Counted from the stretch's first letter, positions 45,401 to 57,349 are shown. The stretch: DNA of 64,000 nt from Tubulanus polymorphus (GCF_964204645.1 NC_134035.1:5704501-5768500); one strand, 5' to 3'. Translations and numbers: made by a program. The notes: generated from the letters alone by a model not told the origin.

Positions 45401-47087
45401 ATTATGGTTGAGCCAATTTTAAGTCGGATCTAACGGGTGACAAAATCTGACTAAATCACTAATTGCTGCTACCGGTTTAATCATTGTCAGTGGGTTATTC
45501 AGGGTCCCTAAGATTCTTTGAAACTCCTTCTCGACAGAAAATGTTTTTCAAGGACTTTGAGCAAAATGCCCATAAGTCCTTGAAAACTCCTTGAATTTTG
45601 AGAAATTGACAATTTGAAACTTATTAGGTTTTGGGCCTAGTTAGTAATCTCATTGCTTACATACAGATTCCATTGAATTAGATAGTTTACCGAGATGAGC
45701 GGTACCGATTTGAAGGTGGAGTCTATTGTAATAGGGATATGATAGTGATGCAGACACTCCTCGAAATTTGAAATTTTCTCCTTTACAAGTCCTTGAATTC
45801 TGGAATGACCGATCTGTAGGGACCCTGATATTGTTATTGACATGAATGTGCGTGACCCTGTTCGCTGCGTCGGTGACAGTAAGAAAGTCTGATCTGTAGC
45901 ACTCGAAACAAATCAAACCATCAGACTTGATCGATAATCTAAAGATTATCTAATGCGACATAATTCAAATGAATGGATACCGTACGTTTTGCCCATGAAC
46001 CTAAAGGACTTATCCAAAAACCTAACTTATTTGTACGACTTCGCGACTATGTATCGTTGAATTACGAGACCCGAGAATCCAACGTATGCGACTTACTACA
46101 ACAACCAATTCCTAAATTCGGCGTTTTCATTTCATCTCTTCTTTGTTTCCAGAAAAGACTCGAAAGATTTGGGCGATAACTGGAAAAAGGGCGTCCCGAT
46201 TGCCGTTATAACTAACGCGTACGTTCCGGTAAAACGGAAGATCGCAAAGAAATACGGCGGCTCGGTAACGTTACGTATGGCTAAAGGAAAAGCTGTAAGT
46301 GGATCATCGTTTAAGTTAGACAAATGTTTTTCAGAAATTTGACTCTTCAACTTTACCTAACTAATCAACAATCGTTATTTCCAGGGCCCGGTTGTAACTG
46401 ACTGCGGTAATTTCGTGCTCGATTGGATTTTCGAGAAGAATTTCGATTGGACGAAAATTCACTCCGAACTGAAGATGATTCCAGGTACCGTACAATATAT
46501 AGGTTACAGTTACACGTGACATGCGCATGTAACCTATATTGTATACAAGTACATTCATTGTTTCGGTTTTTAGGAGTTGTCTTTAGTCTATATACAGGTC
46601 ACCGTTACGTGGGCCATCAGCGTTCTCCATATCACGGCTGCTGAAGCAGCAAGTTTTTCGCTCCCCCCCCCCCAAAAAAAAAAATAAAATATAAACTTAG
46701 CTTAATTTTGGTGTAATCTTCTATATTTCACAGTAGCTCAATATATTTCAAAGCAATTATCAGCATTGATAGAATATTAACATCTGTTCTGATAGGGACA
46801 GCAGATATTATGTAAGGGGTGGCTGATTTTCAGAGGGGGATACATGTAAAAATGTAAGGTTTGTCCCCTCCCCTCTGAAACCTTTCATGGAGAACACTAG
46901 GACATGCGCTGGCAACCTATACTATCTATGAGTACATGAAGAGTTTTTATTTCGGTTTCTAGGAGTTGTTGAAACTGGTTTGTTCGTGAATATGGCTGAG
47001 AAGGCATATTTCGGTATGAAAGACGGATCAGTGAAAACGCGCACGACAACAACGCACGCAATGAACGGAGTTAATGGTGAAAAATAA
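42440..47087 (+). CDS. RPIA: Ribose-5-phosphate isomerase A
   Basis: Interconverts ribose-5-phosphate and ribulose-5-phosphate in the non-oxidative pentose phosphate pathway. Exons: 42440-42634, 44606-44666, 44759-44814, 45030-45089, 45177-45310, 46153-46294, 46385-46484 and 46963-47087; 290 aa, all phases consistent. Motifs are [13 protein letters not shown] (phosphate binding), AIDGADEVD (catalytic Asp pair), [14 protein letters not shown] (catalytic Lys and Glu), [18 protein letters not shown] and [18 protein letters not shown]. The ordinary family start corresponds to [13 protein letters not shown] at residue 44 (position 42569). Upstream in frame is a basic, hydroxylated, Arg-rich extension that resembles a mitochondrial presequence. 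A transposon occupies most of intron 1, and intron 7 holds a partial duplicate of the exon 8 acceptor. An AATAAA follows at 47289-47294. Confidence 0.96.
42642..44079. mobile_element. 1.44 kb non-autonomous element with 8 bp target duplication
   Basis: The ends are long, nearly perfect inverted repeats: GTCAGGAACACTTTCCAAAA at the left and TTTTGGAAAGTGTTCCTGAC at the right, extending about 90 bp inward (GGCGTTTTCCGCC motifs). GGTTAGCA flanks both sides (42634-42641 and 44080-44087), as in hAT elements. The interior has no transposase. The left flank includes the RPIA exon 1 donor. Confidence 0.88.
44826..44990. repeat. Minisatellite of ATGAGCCAGGTCAATGAGAC units
   Basis: Six to seven imperfect units of about 25 bp in RPIA intron 3. 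Confidence 0.9.
45500..45830. mobile_element. MITE-like element (CAGGGTCCCTA ends)
   Basis: CAGGGTCCCTAAGATTC at the left and TCTGTAGGGACCCTG at the right are inverted ends; CCTTGAAAACTCCTTGAATT runs lie inside. In RPIA intron 5. A weaker relative spans about 52376-52688. Confidence 0.65.
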
Positions 47088-47288
47088 TCCAGTTTTCCCG
47101 CAGTCTGTCAGTTCTAGTATTACGTAGACTATTTTTTTCAGGGATTTATTTCACTCCGATTTTCTGTTTATGAACATCATTTGATATTCGTACAGTAGAC
47201 CTCGCTGTTTTTGTCGATATAGAGGCGTTGCATGCGACGTGGTAGTTTGTAAGCCAACTAACGATTGAAGATATGCCACTGTATGTAC

Positions 47289-47294
47289 AATAAA
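47289..47294 (+). terminator. Polyadenylation signal of RPIA
   Basis: AATAAA 202 bp past the stop codon; the first one downstream. Confidence 0.5.
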
Positions 47295-47878
47295 AAGAAT
47301 AATCAGGGATTTTTGAATTTTCAGCATCTGTCGCATTATTGTGTTTGCCAACCAATATACATGGCATAGTTACTTGGAAAAAGCATATCACTACAAGACC
47401 GACCTCTATACATGTACATACGAATGTCTGTAAAATGCAACGTTTAATCATGGACTTCGACCATTTCGAGTCCATGCTTTAATCAATGGTCCCAGATGAT
47501 CCCCACATGAAGCAGAGTCTACTGTATCTAATAGTTTTGGCAGTAATCCATATCAAAATATCATCTAGTAATCGATATTTATATATTCGCTAAAGCGAAT
47601 TAAATGTATTTCTCTCTTAAGATTTGTGCAATTTAAACATTCCACAGATGAGTGTTTTACCTGAGCAGAATCGGTACCAGTATAGAATGAAGTTTGCAAT
47701 TTGACGAACATTTTTTAACACTGATTGTGTTCATGAACGACAGTAAATCTCTCCACAAACTGGCACCAACAAAAATGGCTCGAAATAAGGAATGGAAGGG
47801 TATGCTAGGAAGTCGGAAAGTAATTTAGTTTTGTTCCCAGAAAGTCTAGAATTCCGAGTTGTTGGCCGTGTTTGGATA

Positions 47879-48040
47879 GGGGTTATTCATTTATTACGTA
47901 CGCATTAGGGGAGGGGGAGGGTCAGTGCAATTGCGTACTGTAATGCTTGATTTATATGAAAAAATGGCCGATTTTGTGTACAGAGGGGGAGGGGGGTTGA
48001 AAAATTCAAATTTTATGCATACGTAATAAATGAATGATCC
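47879..48040. mobile_element. MITE family D copy
   Basis: GGTTATTCATTTATTACGTA at the left and TACGTAATAAATGAATGATCC at the right (inverted) around GGGGAGGGGGAGGG. Same family as 37525 and 39490. Confidence 0.8.
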
Positions 48041-48284
48041 AATAAGTTGAGGTTTACGGAACCAGTAGTTTTGTGGTTGGATTATGAAAACGTTTTTTAT
48101 GAAAATAGATATGAAAGAGATGATTATTTTTGAATGAGTAATAAATTGTTGATAATTCGGTGTGAATTCAATGAGGTAAAACTTCTGTTTAAAAGATTCA
48201 ATGCATTTACTACTACTGTGGTTATTGTGTAAATAAAATGATTTCATATCGCAGTGCCAAATTTAGTCTGTTTCGTACTTATAG

Positions 48285-48530
48285 TTATAGTCGTAGAGAT
48301 ATGAGGATGTCTGAACCAGTACAGAGCTATTTCATATAGATACATGTATGAGTATTTCTGACCAAGGACAATTTCATGAGGATGTCTGATTGAACCAGGA
48401 TGACGGCTATTTCATATAGATTGATATCTAGGATGTCTGACCCAAGACAGAGCTATTTCATATAGACAAGAGGATGTCTGAACCAGGAGAGAGCTATATA
48501 GAGGGGTCTGAGGACATTTGACCCATCGTG
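48285..48530. repeat. Tandem repeat of AGGATGTCTGA...GCTATTTCATATAGA units
   Basis: Four to five imperfect units of about 50-65 bp, each with GAGGATGTCTGAACCAG and AGCTATTTCATATAGA, between RPIA and the WAP gene. Confidence 0.85.
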
Positions 48531-48590
48531 CTATTTCTCTGGCCTATGGATACAGAGGTTTGTGATCGCATATCAGGCCAGGGCAGACCT

Positions 48591-48719
48591 GGCCCCAGTT
48601 GCTCAAAAGTTGGTTAGAGTTAACCAGTGGATAGTTGACATAGTGATAATTGAAATTGCATTGTTACTATGGTATCTATCCGCCGGTTTTCTTTAACCAA
48701 CTTTTGAGCAACTGGCCCC
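48591..48719. mobile_element. MITE family B copy
   Basis: GGCCCCAGTTGCTCAAAAGT at the left and ACTTTTGAGCAACTGGCCCC-like sequence at the right form near-perfect inverted ends. Second copy at 37183-37314. Confidence 0.85.
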
Positions 48720-48919
48720 TGGACCATAGATAAGGGGTTGCCAAGTAAATTAAAATGAAAATTGGAAACGATCCAATGTTTGAACGTGGGAGGGAACTGG
48801 AAGTTCGCAAATCGATAAACTGAACGTAAACAAGATGACAAGCGCATTTTAACCGATACGAAATTCAATTTTATCTCAACCAATGCAATTATTTGATAAG
48901 TAAACCATTACGCGGACTG

Positions 48920-48927
48920 TATATAAA
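48920..48927 (+). promoter_or_regulatory. TATA box of the WAP-domain gene
   Basis: TATATAAA 59-66 bp upstream of the ATG at 48986, a good distance for a short 5' UTR. Confidence 0.65.
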
Positions 48928-48985
48928 GAAACTGTTTTGATTCCCAGTTATTCATTGCAAAAACAAAGACAGAACTATCATCAAA

Positions 48986-49972
48986 ATGAACAAAACAATT
49001 ATATGTGTGTGTATTTTCTTTGCGGTAAGTCGAAATTTACTTTTTTGAGAGTTTTAAATTCTAAATTTCTATATCAACCTTGATGATGATTAGGTTTTCG
49101 TGAATATGCACGTTTCTTTTTCCACGAGCTATATCGAAACTCTGTGGTTGTTTTTGTTAGTCATTATTATTTCGGAAAGTCGACTCTCGTTTCAGATTGT
49201 GGCTGCTATCGACGCTGCCAGACTTACAACCAATCCGTGCAAGGTACGCTTTCGAAACGAAAAAATCTGGCCGAATTTTGATTCGTTGGAAATGCCACCT
49301 TTGACCCGAGGAAGAGAACTGATCCACGTACAAGACCCTCAGTCATGTCGCGCACAATTACGACCGAAATATTAATTGATAACGTTGATCTTGTGATGGA
49401 TTTAACAAGAACCATGATTTTCTAAGACTCCCTGGTTTTCATTTTCTAAAGATAGATGAACCGGGAATGATATTTCATGTTGTAAGGATAGATGGTTTCT
49501 TTCTGTTTCAGAATGTGAAGTGCCCAGGAAGACAACAATGCGTGTGGCATCGGACAAGTGGCGGAATGCTCACAAAATGTGTGAAAAGTAAGTTCATGAA
49601 GGCGATTCTCTCGCACGAGCTTGATTCCCAGTGATTTTGAGATTCGACTGCATCGATATGAACTTCATGCTTCTAGCCTCAAGTTAACCGCTGGGTTGAT
49701 TCACATTTTCACAAGATGATGAACTCCTAAATCCATAAACGAGTAACCTCTCGAAATTAGGCATGACTGAGTAGTTTATAATGATGCTTCATCTGTCTGT
49801 AGTGCCAAAGGCTGGTTTTTGCGATGCCAGTGAAGTTGTCAGCCCAGATATACAGCTGGATAGGCGAGCGACGGTCGGTTGCAGAGACGACGATGACTGC
49901 AGTGGCGCTACAATGAAATGTTGCCCGAATGGACGCGGTGGATTCAGTTGTAAGCCGGCCATCTTCGATTAG
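48986..49972 (+). CDS. Small secreted WAP-domain protein
   Basis: Exons 48986-49024, 49196-49243, 49512-49587 and 49803-49972; 110 aa, phases consistent. Exon 1 (MNKTIICVCIFFA) and exon 2 (IVAAIDA) form a signal peptide. Then comes a short cysteine motif, NPCKNVKCPGRQQCVW, of the kind seen before WAP or Kazal-like domains. The last exon is a WAP four-disulphide core-like domain: KAGFCD, GCRDDDDCSG, MKCCPNGRGGFSC and KPAIFD. The CxxDxxC-CC pattern is typical, and WAP proteins commonly inhibit proteases or act in shell matrix and immunity. Which role applies cannot be told. A TATA box precedes the gene and AATAAA (49980-49985) follows 8 bp after the stop. Confidence 0.9.
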
Positions 49973-49979
49973 TTTGAAT

Positions 49980-49985
49980 AATAAA
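49980..49985 (+). terminator. Polyadenylation signal of the WAP gene
   Basis: AATAAA starting 8 bp after the TAG stop. Confidence 0.65.
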
Positions 49986-49989
49986 TTTA

Positions 49990-52147
49990 CCCACAATCTT
50001 GTGTTCTATATTTTTTCATTGCGTACGGTCTCTAATAAAATGAAAATGTATATCTGAAATTGTTGTCACGGATATTTCAATAGCATTGATCTCCACCAAA
50101 GTGGACCACTTTCGAGATAGGCCCTCTCGTGTGATCTCGGGGTTCCCTCAACGCCCAGCCCAGATTCGAACCAGACCGTTGGTCGAGAACTTTAAATTCG
50201 GATGCAGAGCTTGTGAAAATATCCGATATCCGAGGCAGTTCCCAAACCCCAACGGATTTCCTTCGGTGTAAATCCGGCCGTCCTTATTTTACTCACGTGT
50301 ATCCGACCTACGGCCTGTCTTCCCAGAAATATATTTGGCTATACGTATTCAAAATGACCATACTTGAGTTAGTCTCTGAATACCAGTCGTTGTTACGGGT
50401 TGTTCGAGGAGCAACGGCTAGAGTTACTGGCTAGAGTTACTGGACTATAATTGAGTGAACGAATCTGGTGACCGGAATTTCATCACCGGCAGGGAGGACA
50501 CTGTTCAGACCAGGATTGCCCACGAGACGGTCAGAACAGTTCGCTTCTTGTAGGCCTACCGGTAGCATTTTTGCAGTTTCTTTACGTTGCAGCAGCCAAC
50601 ACGCGGACGGAAGGAATCATCTTACCTATTTTGAATTTACCGCGCACGAGCTGTTGTAGCGGAAATTCATTTGATGATGTCATAGGCGCCAAATTTAAAT
50701 CACCTTCCTGCTCTTTGATAGCAGTTCGGGCCCGTGTGCACCGGGCTTTGGGGCCGGATTTGAATCTCCTATTATCGCGCCATAGATAGCGTCTAATGTT
50801 TTATCGCCATAGCTTCTAAAGTTTTATCGCCATAGATAGCATCAATAATTCAATTTCCTTATCCTTTATTCCCATTTTATAACCTGCTAATAAGACCTAA
50901 ATGAGGTATGTACTACAAATATTTAGCAACATCGCGAAAAAACAGGTCTCATACATTAATAAATCATAGACATTTCCTGCGTTGCGGTACCAACCGCTCG
51001 CGTCCGGTCGAGTTGTGTTCGTTGGGGGACTATGTTAAACTATTCCGCGGAACCAGGCCAGTACTGAGCGGCAGTATATTGTCTGGCGCAGCCGTTGTGT
51101 TGAAAATCTGGCCCGGAGAGCCAGTCGGTTACTTAGTCAGTAACCTGACTGTGGTTTAGTTTCACGATCGGATATTTTCACAAACCATGTATAAGTTCAT
51201 CCGATTATAAAAAGCTTTCTACCAACGATTAGGTAACTAGGTCTTGATTGACTTTTGTCGATATGACAATGGCAATGTCATTGAATTTATAGGCCTATTA
51301 AATTGTCTGAAACGACAGTCATTGACAGTTTGTATTGATTTGCATCTATGATTTACACTAATTCAACCGTGTTTCGGTTCTTGTCATCCCTAACGTTGGT
51401 ATAAGCCCATCCGATTATAAAAAGCTTACCACCAACGATTAGGTAACTAACTATCGGTTACTGTGCCCGGCCTATTCGGTTACACTGTTCGGCTCAATGA
51501 GTAAAATTAGGGGTTCGACTACATGCACATAAATGCTAACTGCGGTAAGTGAATATAAATGCGTTGATATTCGGAAATTCAAGGTCGTCGAGCGTTGTTG
51601 CGCAATTACATTACATTTTTGACATTTCATTTCGGAAGGGGTAATAATCAACATCAAAGCAGTAAGTGATGAAGGGATTAGTTGATTTAATTATGTTTCT
51701 TCATTGATAGAAGCTATGATGATCTCATATAAAAAGTTGACGATCTTATCTTAACCCAGTTCAATCGCTGTTTTGGTGTACGGTAAAATAGCGGAAATAA
51801 ATAAATATACTCTCTGCCGTATACGGTAAAATATCCACTGCCTAGTTTATTAGTACAACCTAGTCGGTTGTTCCCCAAAACAAATAGGGTTGTAATTGTA
51901 GGGGAGCCCGTAATAACGACTAGGATGATCCAGATGCAAGATAACAAAGATCTTGAAGTTGTACTTTAGGATCTTGCCAAGTAAAGGCACTTGCCACTTA
52001 CAAGTATATGATAGAAAATCATTAGATTGTGTACATAAAAATGCTTTCAAGTAATATATAAGGGGCTTTCAAATTTTTTAGGCCTTAACAGATGTCTCAT
52101 AAAACCTGTGGTAATTTGCTCCTGATGACAATGTTTTTTCATTTTAG
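49990..52147. other. Intergenic region, WAP gene to LRR gene
   Basis: No supported exon. It contains a pair of direct repeats (51188-51242 and 51402-51451) and one copy of a dispersed 65 bp motif near 50370-50435 (see findings). A non-coding first exon of the LRR gene may lie here. Confidence 0.5.
51188..51451. repeat. Direct repeat pair flanking 160 bp
   Basis: CATCCGATTATAAAAAGCTT, then ACCAACGATTAGGTAACTA, occurs at both ends. The pattern could be a solo element with direct terminal repeats or a local duplication. Confidence 0.7.
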
Positions 52148-52151
52148 AACG

Positions 52152-53599
52152 ATGCCCAGGTCAAAGACCGTGCAATGTCTGTCAGAAATCTGTATCAGCA
52201 ACATCGCCGCCAATATGGATAGTTATTGGTGTAAAGATTATGCTGCACATATCCAACGAGATCAACTGAAATATCGCTATATAATTGGACCGTTTGAACA
52301 CATATGTAATATTTGTAAGCATTATCATCACAGTTATCACTTGTCCATCAACCAGGATAAGACCATCCATCCCACAGGGTATTGCGGTCCTTGAAGGTCC
52401 TCAAAAGTTTTGAAATGGGAATGGGTTAATTCAAGGCCTTGAGTATCATGGAATGGGCTCTGAAATCATTAAATCATTGTCATAGGTCCTTTAATTTCAT
52501 CAATCATTAGTTATCATTGGTAGATCCAAGATAGGCTACAAGTTCAATGTTAGATTAAAAACTAGAAAATGTAGATTTCAAGATTCCTGGCTAAAACATG
52601 ATGATTATATTTAAGTCCTTGCATGTCAAGTTAAAAAACTCTTTGAAAGTCATTGAATGAGATTGGTCATAGACATTATGAACCCTGCATCTCACAACTG
52701 GAAATTACTCACAAGGTGGCCAAAATTACCCCTCCAATAAATGGCAAAATTTGCCAGTCGTGACTTAAGTCCAAAAGTGGTATTAAATCTTAAGACTGGT
52801 CTTAAGTTGTTAGATTTGCAATAGAACTTAATTGATCTTAGACTAGCCTTAAGTCTAAGCCATGACTATGCAACTGGCCCCAGGTGATTTGACTAACCCT
52901 GTAATTGGTTTTTTGTGAAATATTTGTTTTTAACTGTTTTCTTTGTTATTATTCAATTTCAGCTGGGAAATATTTACAACGGATACTTTACAAACTCATT
53001 GAGAAAAAACAGCTTAGAACGTATCACGTAGATTTATTGATTTGTTCTGGTTTGAATGAACTTGAATTTGAATTCGGGAGACGGTGTCCTAATCAGGAAT
53101 ATATTGTGAATCGCATTGCCTACCAATGCCACGTAAGTAACACGCAACTCACGGCACCCTCTTGGCAAGCGCTTTTACCCTAATTTCACAAGAACACTCT
53201 TGACGACAAAGTGCAACAACTTTTCATCATTCTTTAAAAAAGACCAATTGTAGACCAATTTATAACCAATCAAAAAAAATTTTCAGTAAAAGTGTCAGCG
53301 CCTTTTACTCGCAATAACTTGCCTCACTCACTGCTGGTCATTGGATCGGTATCCCCTTGAATTTTGTATTTGTACAGTAGAACTCGTTTAATTCGGATGA
53401 CTAGGTACTGCCCCGATTTCTTCGAATTAGATAAACATCTGAATGATGAATAACTCAGTGTAAACGGTTCCAGGTTAAATGGACCAAATATTTCATCTGA
53501 ATTAAGTGAAATCCAGAATGAAAAATCTGATTTCTAGCAAGTTCTATTATTGTATTACTATTGTACAACTACCATAATTGAAAATGATAAATTTATGCA

Positions 53600-53649
<50 letters not shown>

Positions 53650-54853
53650 TAAGAGACATAATCTTTTTCAGTTTATGAATCGACTGAAATTGCATGCTTT
53701 CGACCAAGTGAAATTGAAAACGTTGGTTTATTTGGTGTCTTCGCTCAATCGACTCACTCATCTGGACCTCAGTTTCACGAAAGCTTCCGACACGGTCGTT
53801 GAAGCGATCGGTCGCAACTGTCGGAGTATCCGCGTTTTAAAACTCCACTCCTGCCCCGTTACGGACATAGGATTACGCAGTTTGTACTCGACGTCGGACG
53901 GACAGCCGAACGAAACGTGCGCGAACCTAGAAGTGTTAGACGTACGTGAAACGCGAACGCACGCGGAAACCGTGGCTGCCTTGTTGCAGTCTTTAAACAA
54001 CATGCAGTATTTATACCACGACGAGTTAAGCGAAGCGATATGGATTAGTTTAACCGGCGCGTCTCCGGCCGGCTTAAACAAATTACGATTTTTTAACATG
54101 CGCGTCAAATTCGCGGAAGACGTTCCGTCGTTGTTATTGGATCGTATACGAACTTCGTGTTCGAATCTTTGCGAGTATCAACAAATCGGGAAATTAGAAA
54201 ACGGTAATCTAGAATTTCTGAACGGACTGCCGATTCGAGCTTTGAATATGATCTCCGGCACGAACTTCAACGGCGAGCCGATGATTGACTTCGCGCACGA
54301 TATTTCGACATTTTTAACGCGGCCGAACGCGATACGCGTTCTCGAATTTTTGGACGTCGTCGGCGTCGACGTCGGTTTACTGGCGAAATTCTGCCCGTGC
54401 CTCGAGCAGCTGCATCTGGAATACATTTATCACCTCGAAGAATGCGAGATCGGCGACGCGAATGGATTACTGAACGAACATTCGTTCGATAAATTGAAAG
54501 AACTGTCGTTGCGTTTCTATTCGGGTCGAGTCGTCATGAGCGACGACACGCTCGGTCGTCTGTTCGTCGCTTCTCGTAATCTGACTAGTTTAAATCTCGA
54601 AGAAGTCGACGCTTTCAACGACGACGTCATGAAAACCGTTCGGGAAACGAATTCGTTGAAACGCGTCGAGAATTTGATTCTGATTCACTGTAACGTGGTA
54701 TCGGGCGGCGCGTTATTGCCTCTCGTTCACGGCGATAACGAGTTACGTCATCTGGACTTGATGGATTGCTGGAACGTGACGAAAGCCGATTCCATCGCGA
54801 TGAACGAGTTTATAGAAAGTAAGAATTTCGACCTTGAAGTCGAATGGAGTTAG
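52152..54853 (+). CDS. Leucine-rich-repeat protein with BC-box-like N-terminus
   Basis: Exons 52152-52305, 52963-53132 and 53672-54853; 501 aa. The first exon starts MPRSKTVQCLSEICISNIAA. The segment CLSEICISNI fits the LxxxCxxxI core of an elongin BC-box, with Cys where Thr, Ser or Pro is usual. Exons 1-2 form a helical N-terminal region (YIIGPFEHISGKYLQ, HVDLLICSGLNELEF) as in ZYG11/ZER1-like or F-box-like adaptors. The large last exon holds repeated LRRs of the RI/AMN1 type: LTHLDLSFTKASD, IRVLKLHSCPVTDIGL, LEVLDVRETRT, LEQLHLEYIYHLEECEI, LTSLNLEEVDAFND, LRHLDLMDCWNVTKAD. A role as substrate receptor of a cullin-2/5 ubiquitin ligase is inference. The in-frame ATG at 52092 could extend it by 20 residues. 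An ATT microsatellite abuts the exon 3 acceptor. Confidence 0.85.
52751..52882. mobile_element. MITE family C copy
   Basis: TTGCCAGTCGTGACTTAAG at the left and CATGACTATGCAACTGGCCCC at the right; second copy of the element at 20924-21057. In intron 1 of the LRR gene. Confidence 0.65.
53375..53556. mobile_element. MITE family G copy
   Basis: Preceded by TA, begins CAGTAGAACTCGTTTAATTC; the right end (AAGTTCTATTATTGTA) is degraded. In intron 2 of the LRR gene. Confidence 0.65.
53602..53650. repeat. (ATT)16 microsatellite next to a splice acceptor
   Basis: Uninterrupted ATT units ending about 20 bp before the acceptor of LRR exon 3. Confidence 0.95.
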
Positions 54854-55045
54854 CGACGTTTATGAAATATTAACGTTAACACGTTAGCTGCCTCTCTGTG
54901 ATAATACGGTGCTACCCCCAGTTACTATTAGTAATCTCTTATCTTGTATTAGAGCTATTACGAAGTCACCCTTTCATCAAAATGAGACTGAAGCACCCCC
55001 GCCTACCGCCAGGTTTTCTCAATATACATCTCTATACAAATGCAT

Positions 55046-55132
55046 AGTTAAACACCCGCGATATACCGCCATGCTCTCTATACCGCCAAAATCGTTCTGC
55101 ACTGATGTGGGCGGTATGTCGGGGTTGACTGT
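55046..55132. mobile_element. MITE family E copy
   Basis: ACACCCGCGATATACCGCC at the left and GGGCGGTATGTCGGGGTTGA at the right; relative of 17788-17926. Confidence 0.6.
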
Positions 55133-55506
55133 AATGTTCATGGTGCTGGTGTTAGATACCTATACATGCATTGTTCCTTATAACAGTACACAATTACTTA
55201 TATCATTCGAAGAAGCTGATTGAAAGTGGCAAACCTTGATAAATATCGCAAAATTTGTAACTACAAATGTGTATGTCTTTGTTTTAGCTCTGCTTTGTTA
55301 ACAGTATAATGTGATTGTATTTTAACATTTAAAATATATATGTTGTGTAAGCTCAATCAATATCTTCTGTATCGTGGACACAGGCCAGTGAAATAACAAT
55401 TCATCGATGGTGTCGACATATTCTCATTCACTAGGGGTACAAAAATTTCTGGACCCTAACCTCTACTTTTAGCCCACCTGGGATGTAACTGGGTACCTTG
55501 CTCTTC

Positions 55507-55685
55507 CAGGGGCGGATTTAGGGGGTGGTCTCATCCTTTCGGAAATAACATTTTTAAATGTATTTCTTCAAAACTATCTTATACTGTGGAGGGACCTTGG
55601 TGGCCTATGATATAACTGCTTTTATCTGAAAAAAGCCTCTTCTCCTGGACCCCTGCCTTCCAAATTTCCTAGATCCGCCCCCGTC
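55507..55685. mobile_element. Short MITE, GGGGCGGATTTAGG ends
   Basis: CAGGGGCGGATTTAGGGGG at the left and TTTCCTAGATCCGCCCCCG at the right are inverted; smaller relative of 25489-26131. Confidence 0.6.
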
Positions 55686-56230
55686 TCCATCAGTTTATTT
55701 GTCAGCCGAGACAAAATCAAGTTATTTTGGTGTATATTATAAATTGACAATTGTGAGTTTCTAGCCCATGACATTCAGAACGCGTTAACTATAAAATATC
55801 AGATTAATATGTAAGCCTCCTGAATCCATAGTTGAAAAATTCATGCAGAAAAAACCCTCTCATTTAAGGAATAAACATAAGGATAACTTAGCTGAACTCA
55901 TGACCTACCGCAATGATAATTCCATCAAATAACGAAAATCTTATAAAGACAAAAATTATGTTCAGAATATAATTTATTGGTCTACAATAATTTACAGACT
56001 ATTTTCGAACTCGTTCCTGGGGAGGAAACAATCATATCAATTATTATTCTTTTCTTTCGTAATAAAATCGCATAAAATTAATTTTGACACGTATAAAAAT
56101 AGGGTCAAAGTTTACAAACATTCCAGCTTCGAATGAACAAAAAATTAGAACCGAGACGTGACTATTTCTACAAGTTTGTTCGAGAAGACATCAGGTCCCA
56201 TAACTCAAGTCAGTTTTAGTGGTATATATA

Positions 56231-56390
56231 CAGTATAACTCGCTTAATTCCGATCGGTTTTATTCGGATTTTCGGACTAACATTCAAGTCCACTCTAGGT
56301 TAATTCTATTCAAATGAGAGCGCATTATTTGGATTTCGTTTAATTCGGACAAAATTTCCCAGTGTGATCCAAATTAAGCGAGTTCTACTG
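56231..56390. mobile_element. Intact 160 bp MITE, family G
   Basis: CAGTATAACTCGCTTAATTC at the left and TAAGCGAGTTCTACTG at the right, with TA directly flanking both sides (56229-56230 and 56391-56392). Tc1/mariner or pogo-type target use is inference from the TA. Confidence 0.85.
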
Positions 56391-57349
56391 TATAATATAC
56401 CAAGTACATTGTCCGTTGAAACATGCATATCAGGCATGTACTACCAAAATTGACTGGTTGTGCCACCTGAAATCCGCTCAAAACAAAAAGAAATCGAAAC
56501 AGACATTATTAGCAGAACATCTCTAGACCTATAGTTATTTCATTCATGGAAAGAAAACACCGGAAAAATAACACATGTAACACTAGAATTAAATAGCGTA
56601 CTGCTGCTGCGTGGAGAGGGGTGAACTAAAAATAATTTCTCCAATATACAATATATATATATATATATATATTTATAGGCTATTGTCTGATATTTTCAAA
56701 AAATATACGGGTCAAATTCAGACCCAGAGTGGAAAATACCTTCTCTCTATTAGGCCTAGTAGTTTTAGTAACCAGACAATGTTAATTGTACCGCTACAAT
56801 GGCAAAAACATACACGCGCTACATTATTTTCCACGGGTAATCTCAGTCGGGCAGTTCAAATCAGGGCGATGCACATTTTTAGGCCTATACTACGCGCAGT
56901 AGTTTTCACGTAATATCTCTACGGACATGTCCTTCTTCATTTATTCAGTAAACATTTCGAGATTTTTTGGTGAAATTAGACCCAGGTTCATCAATTTGGG
57001 AACAGCAATAGAAGATAAACCTTATCGGGTCGTAGTTCTCTTATTCCCTGTTCCTAATTCAACTGTCGAGAGTTTCATTTGATACCGAGTTAAGATTTGG
57101 TCGCTTCGAATGTTTTTTTAAGGTCATCAATCAAAAATTAACGTATCATTATCAATTGATCTGCGCCAAGTCAATATTGATAAAATCGAGGATAGTCGTG
57201 GAGGAACCGAGTAAACCTGGTGTCAGATCGTAAAATGAATAGTTCAGTGTAGGATTTTATTCAAAAAGATACAACCTTTCTACTAGTGAATAGTGTAGAA
57301 GCTTCATCAGGTAAATGAGTGATTCACGCGATGAAGTTACCGCACGCTA

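Noticed and set aside
53758-54426. Two minus-strand frames under the LRR exon
   Set aside because: Shadows of the plus-strand LRR coding sequence.
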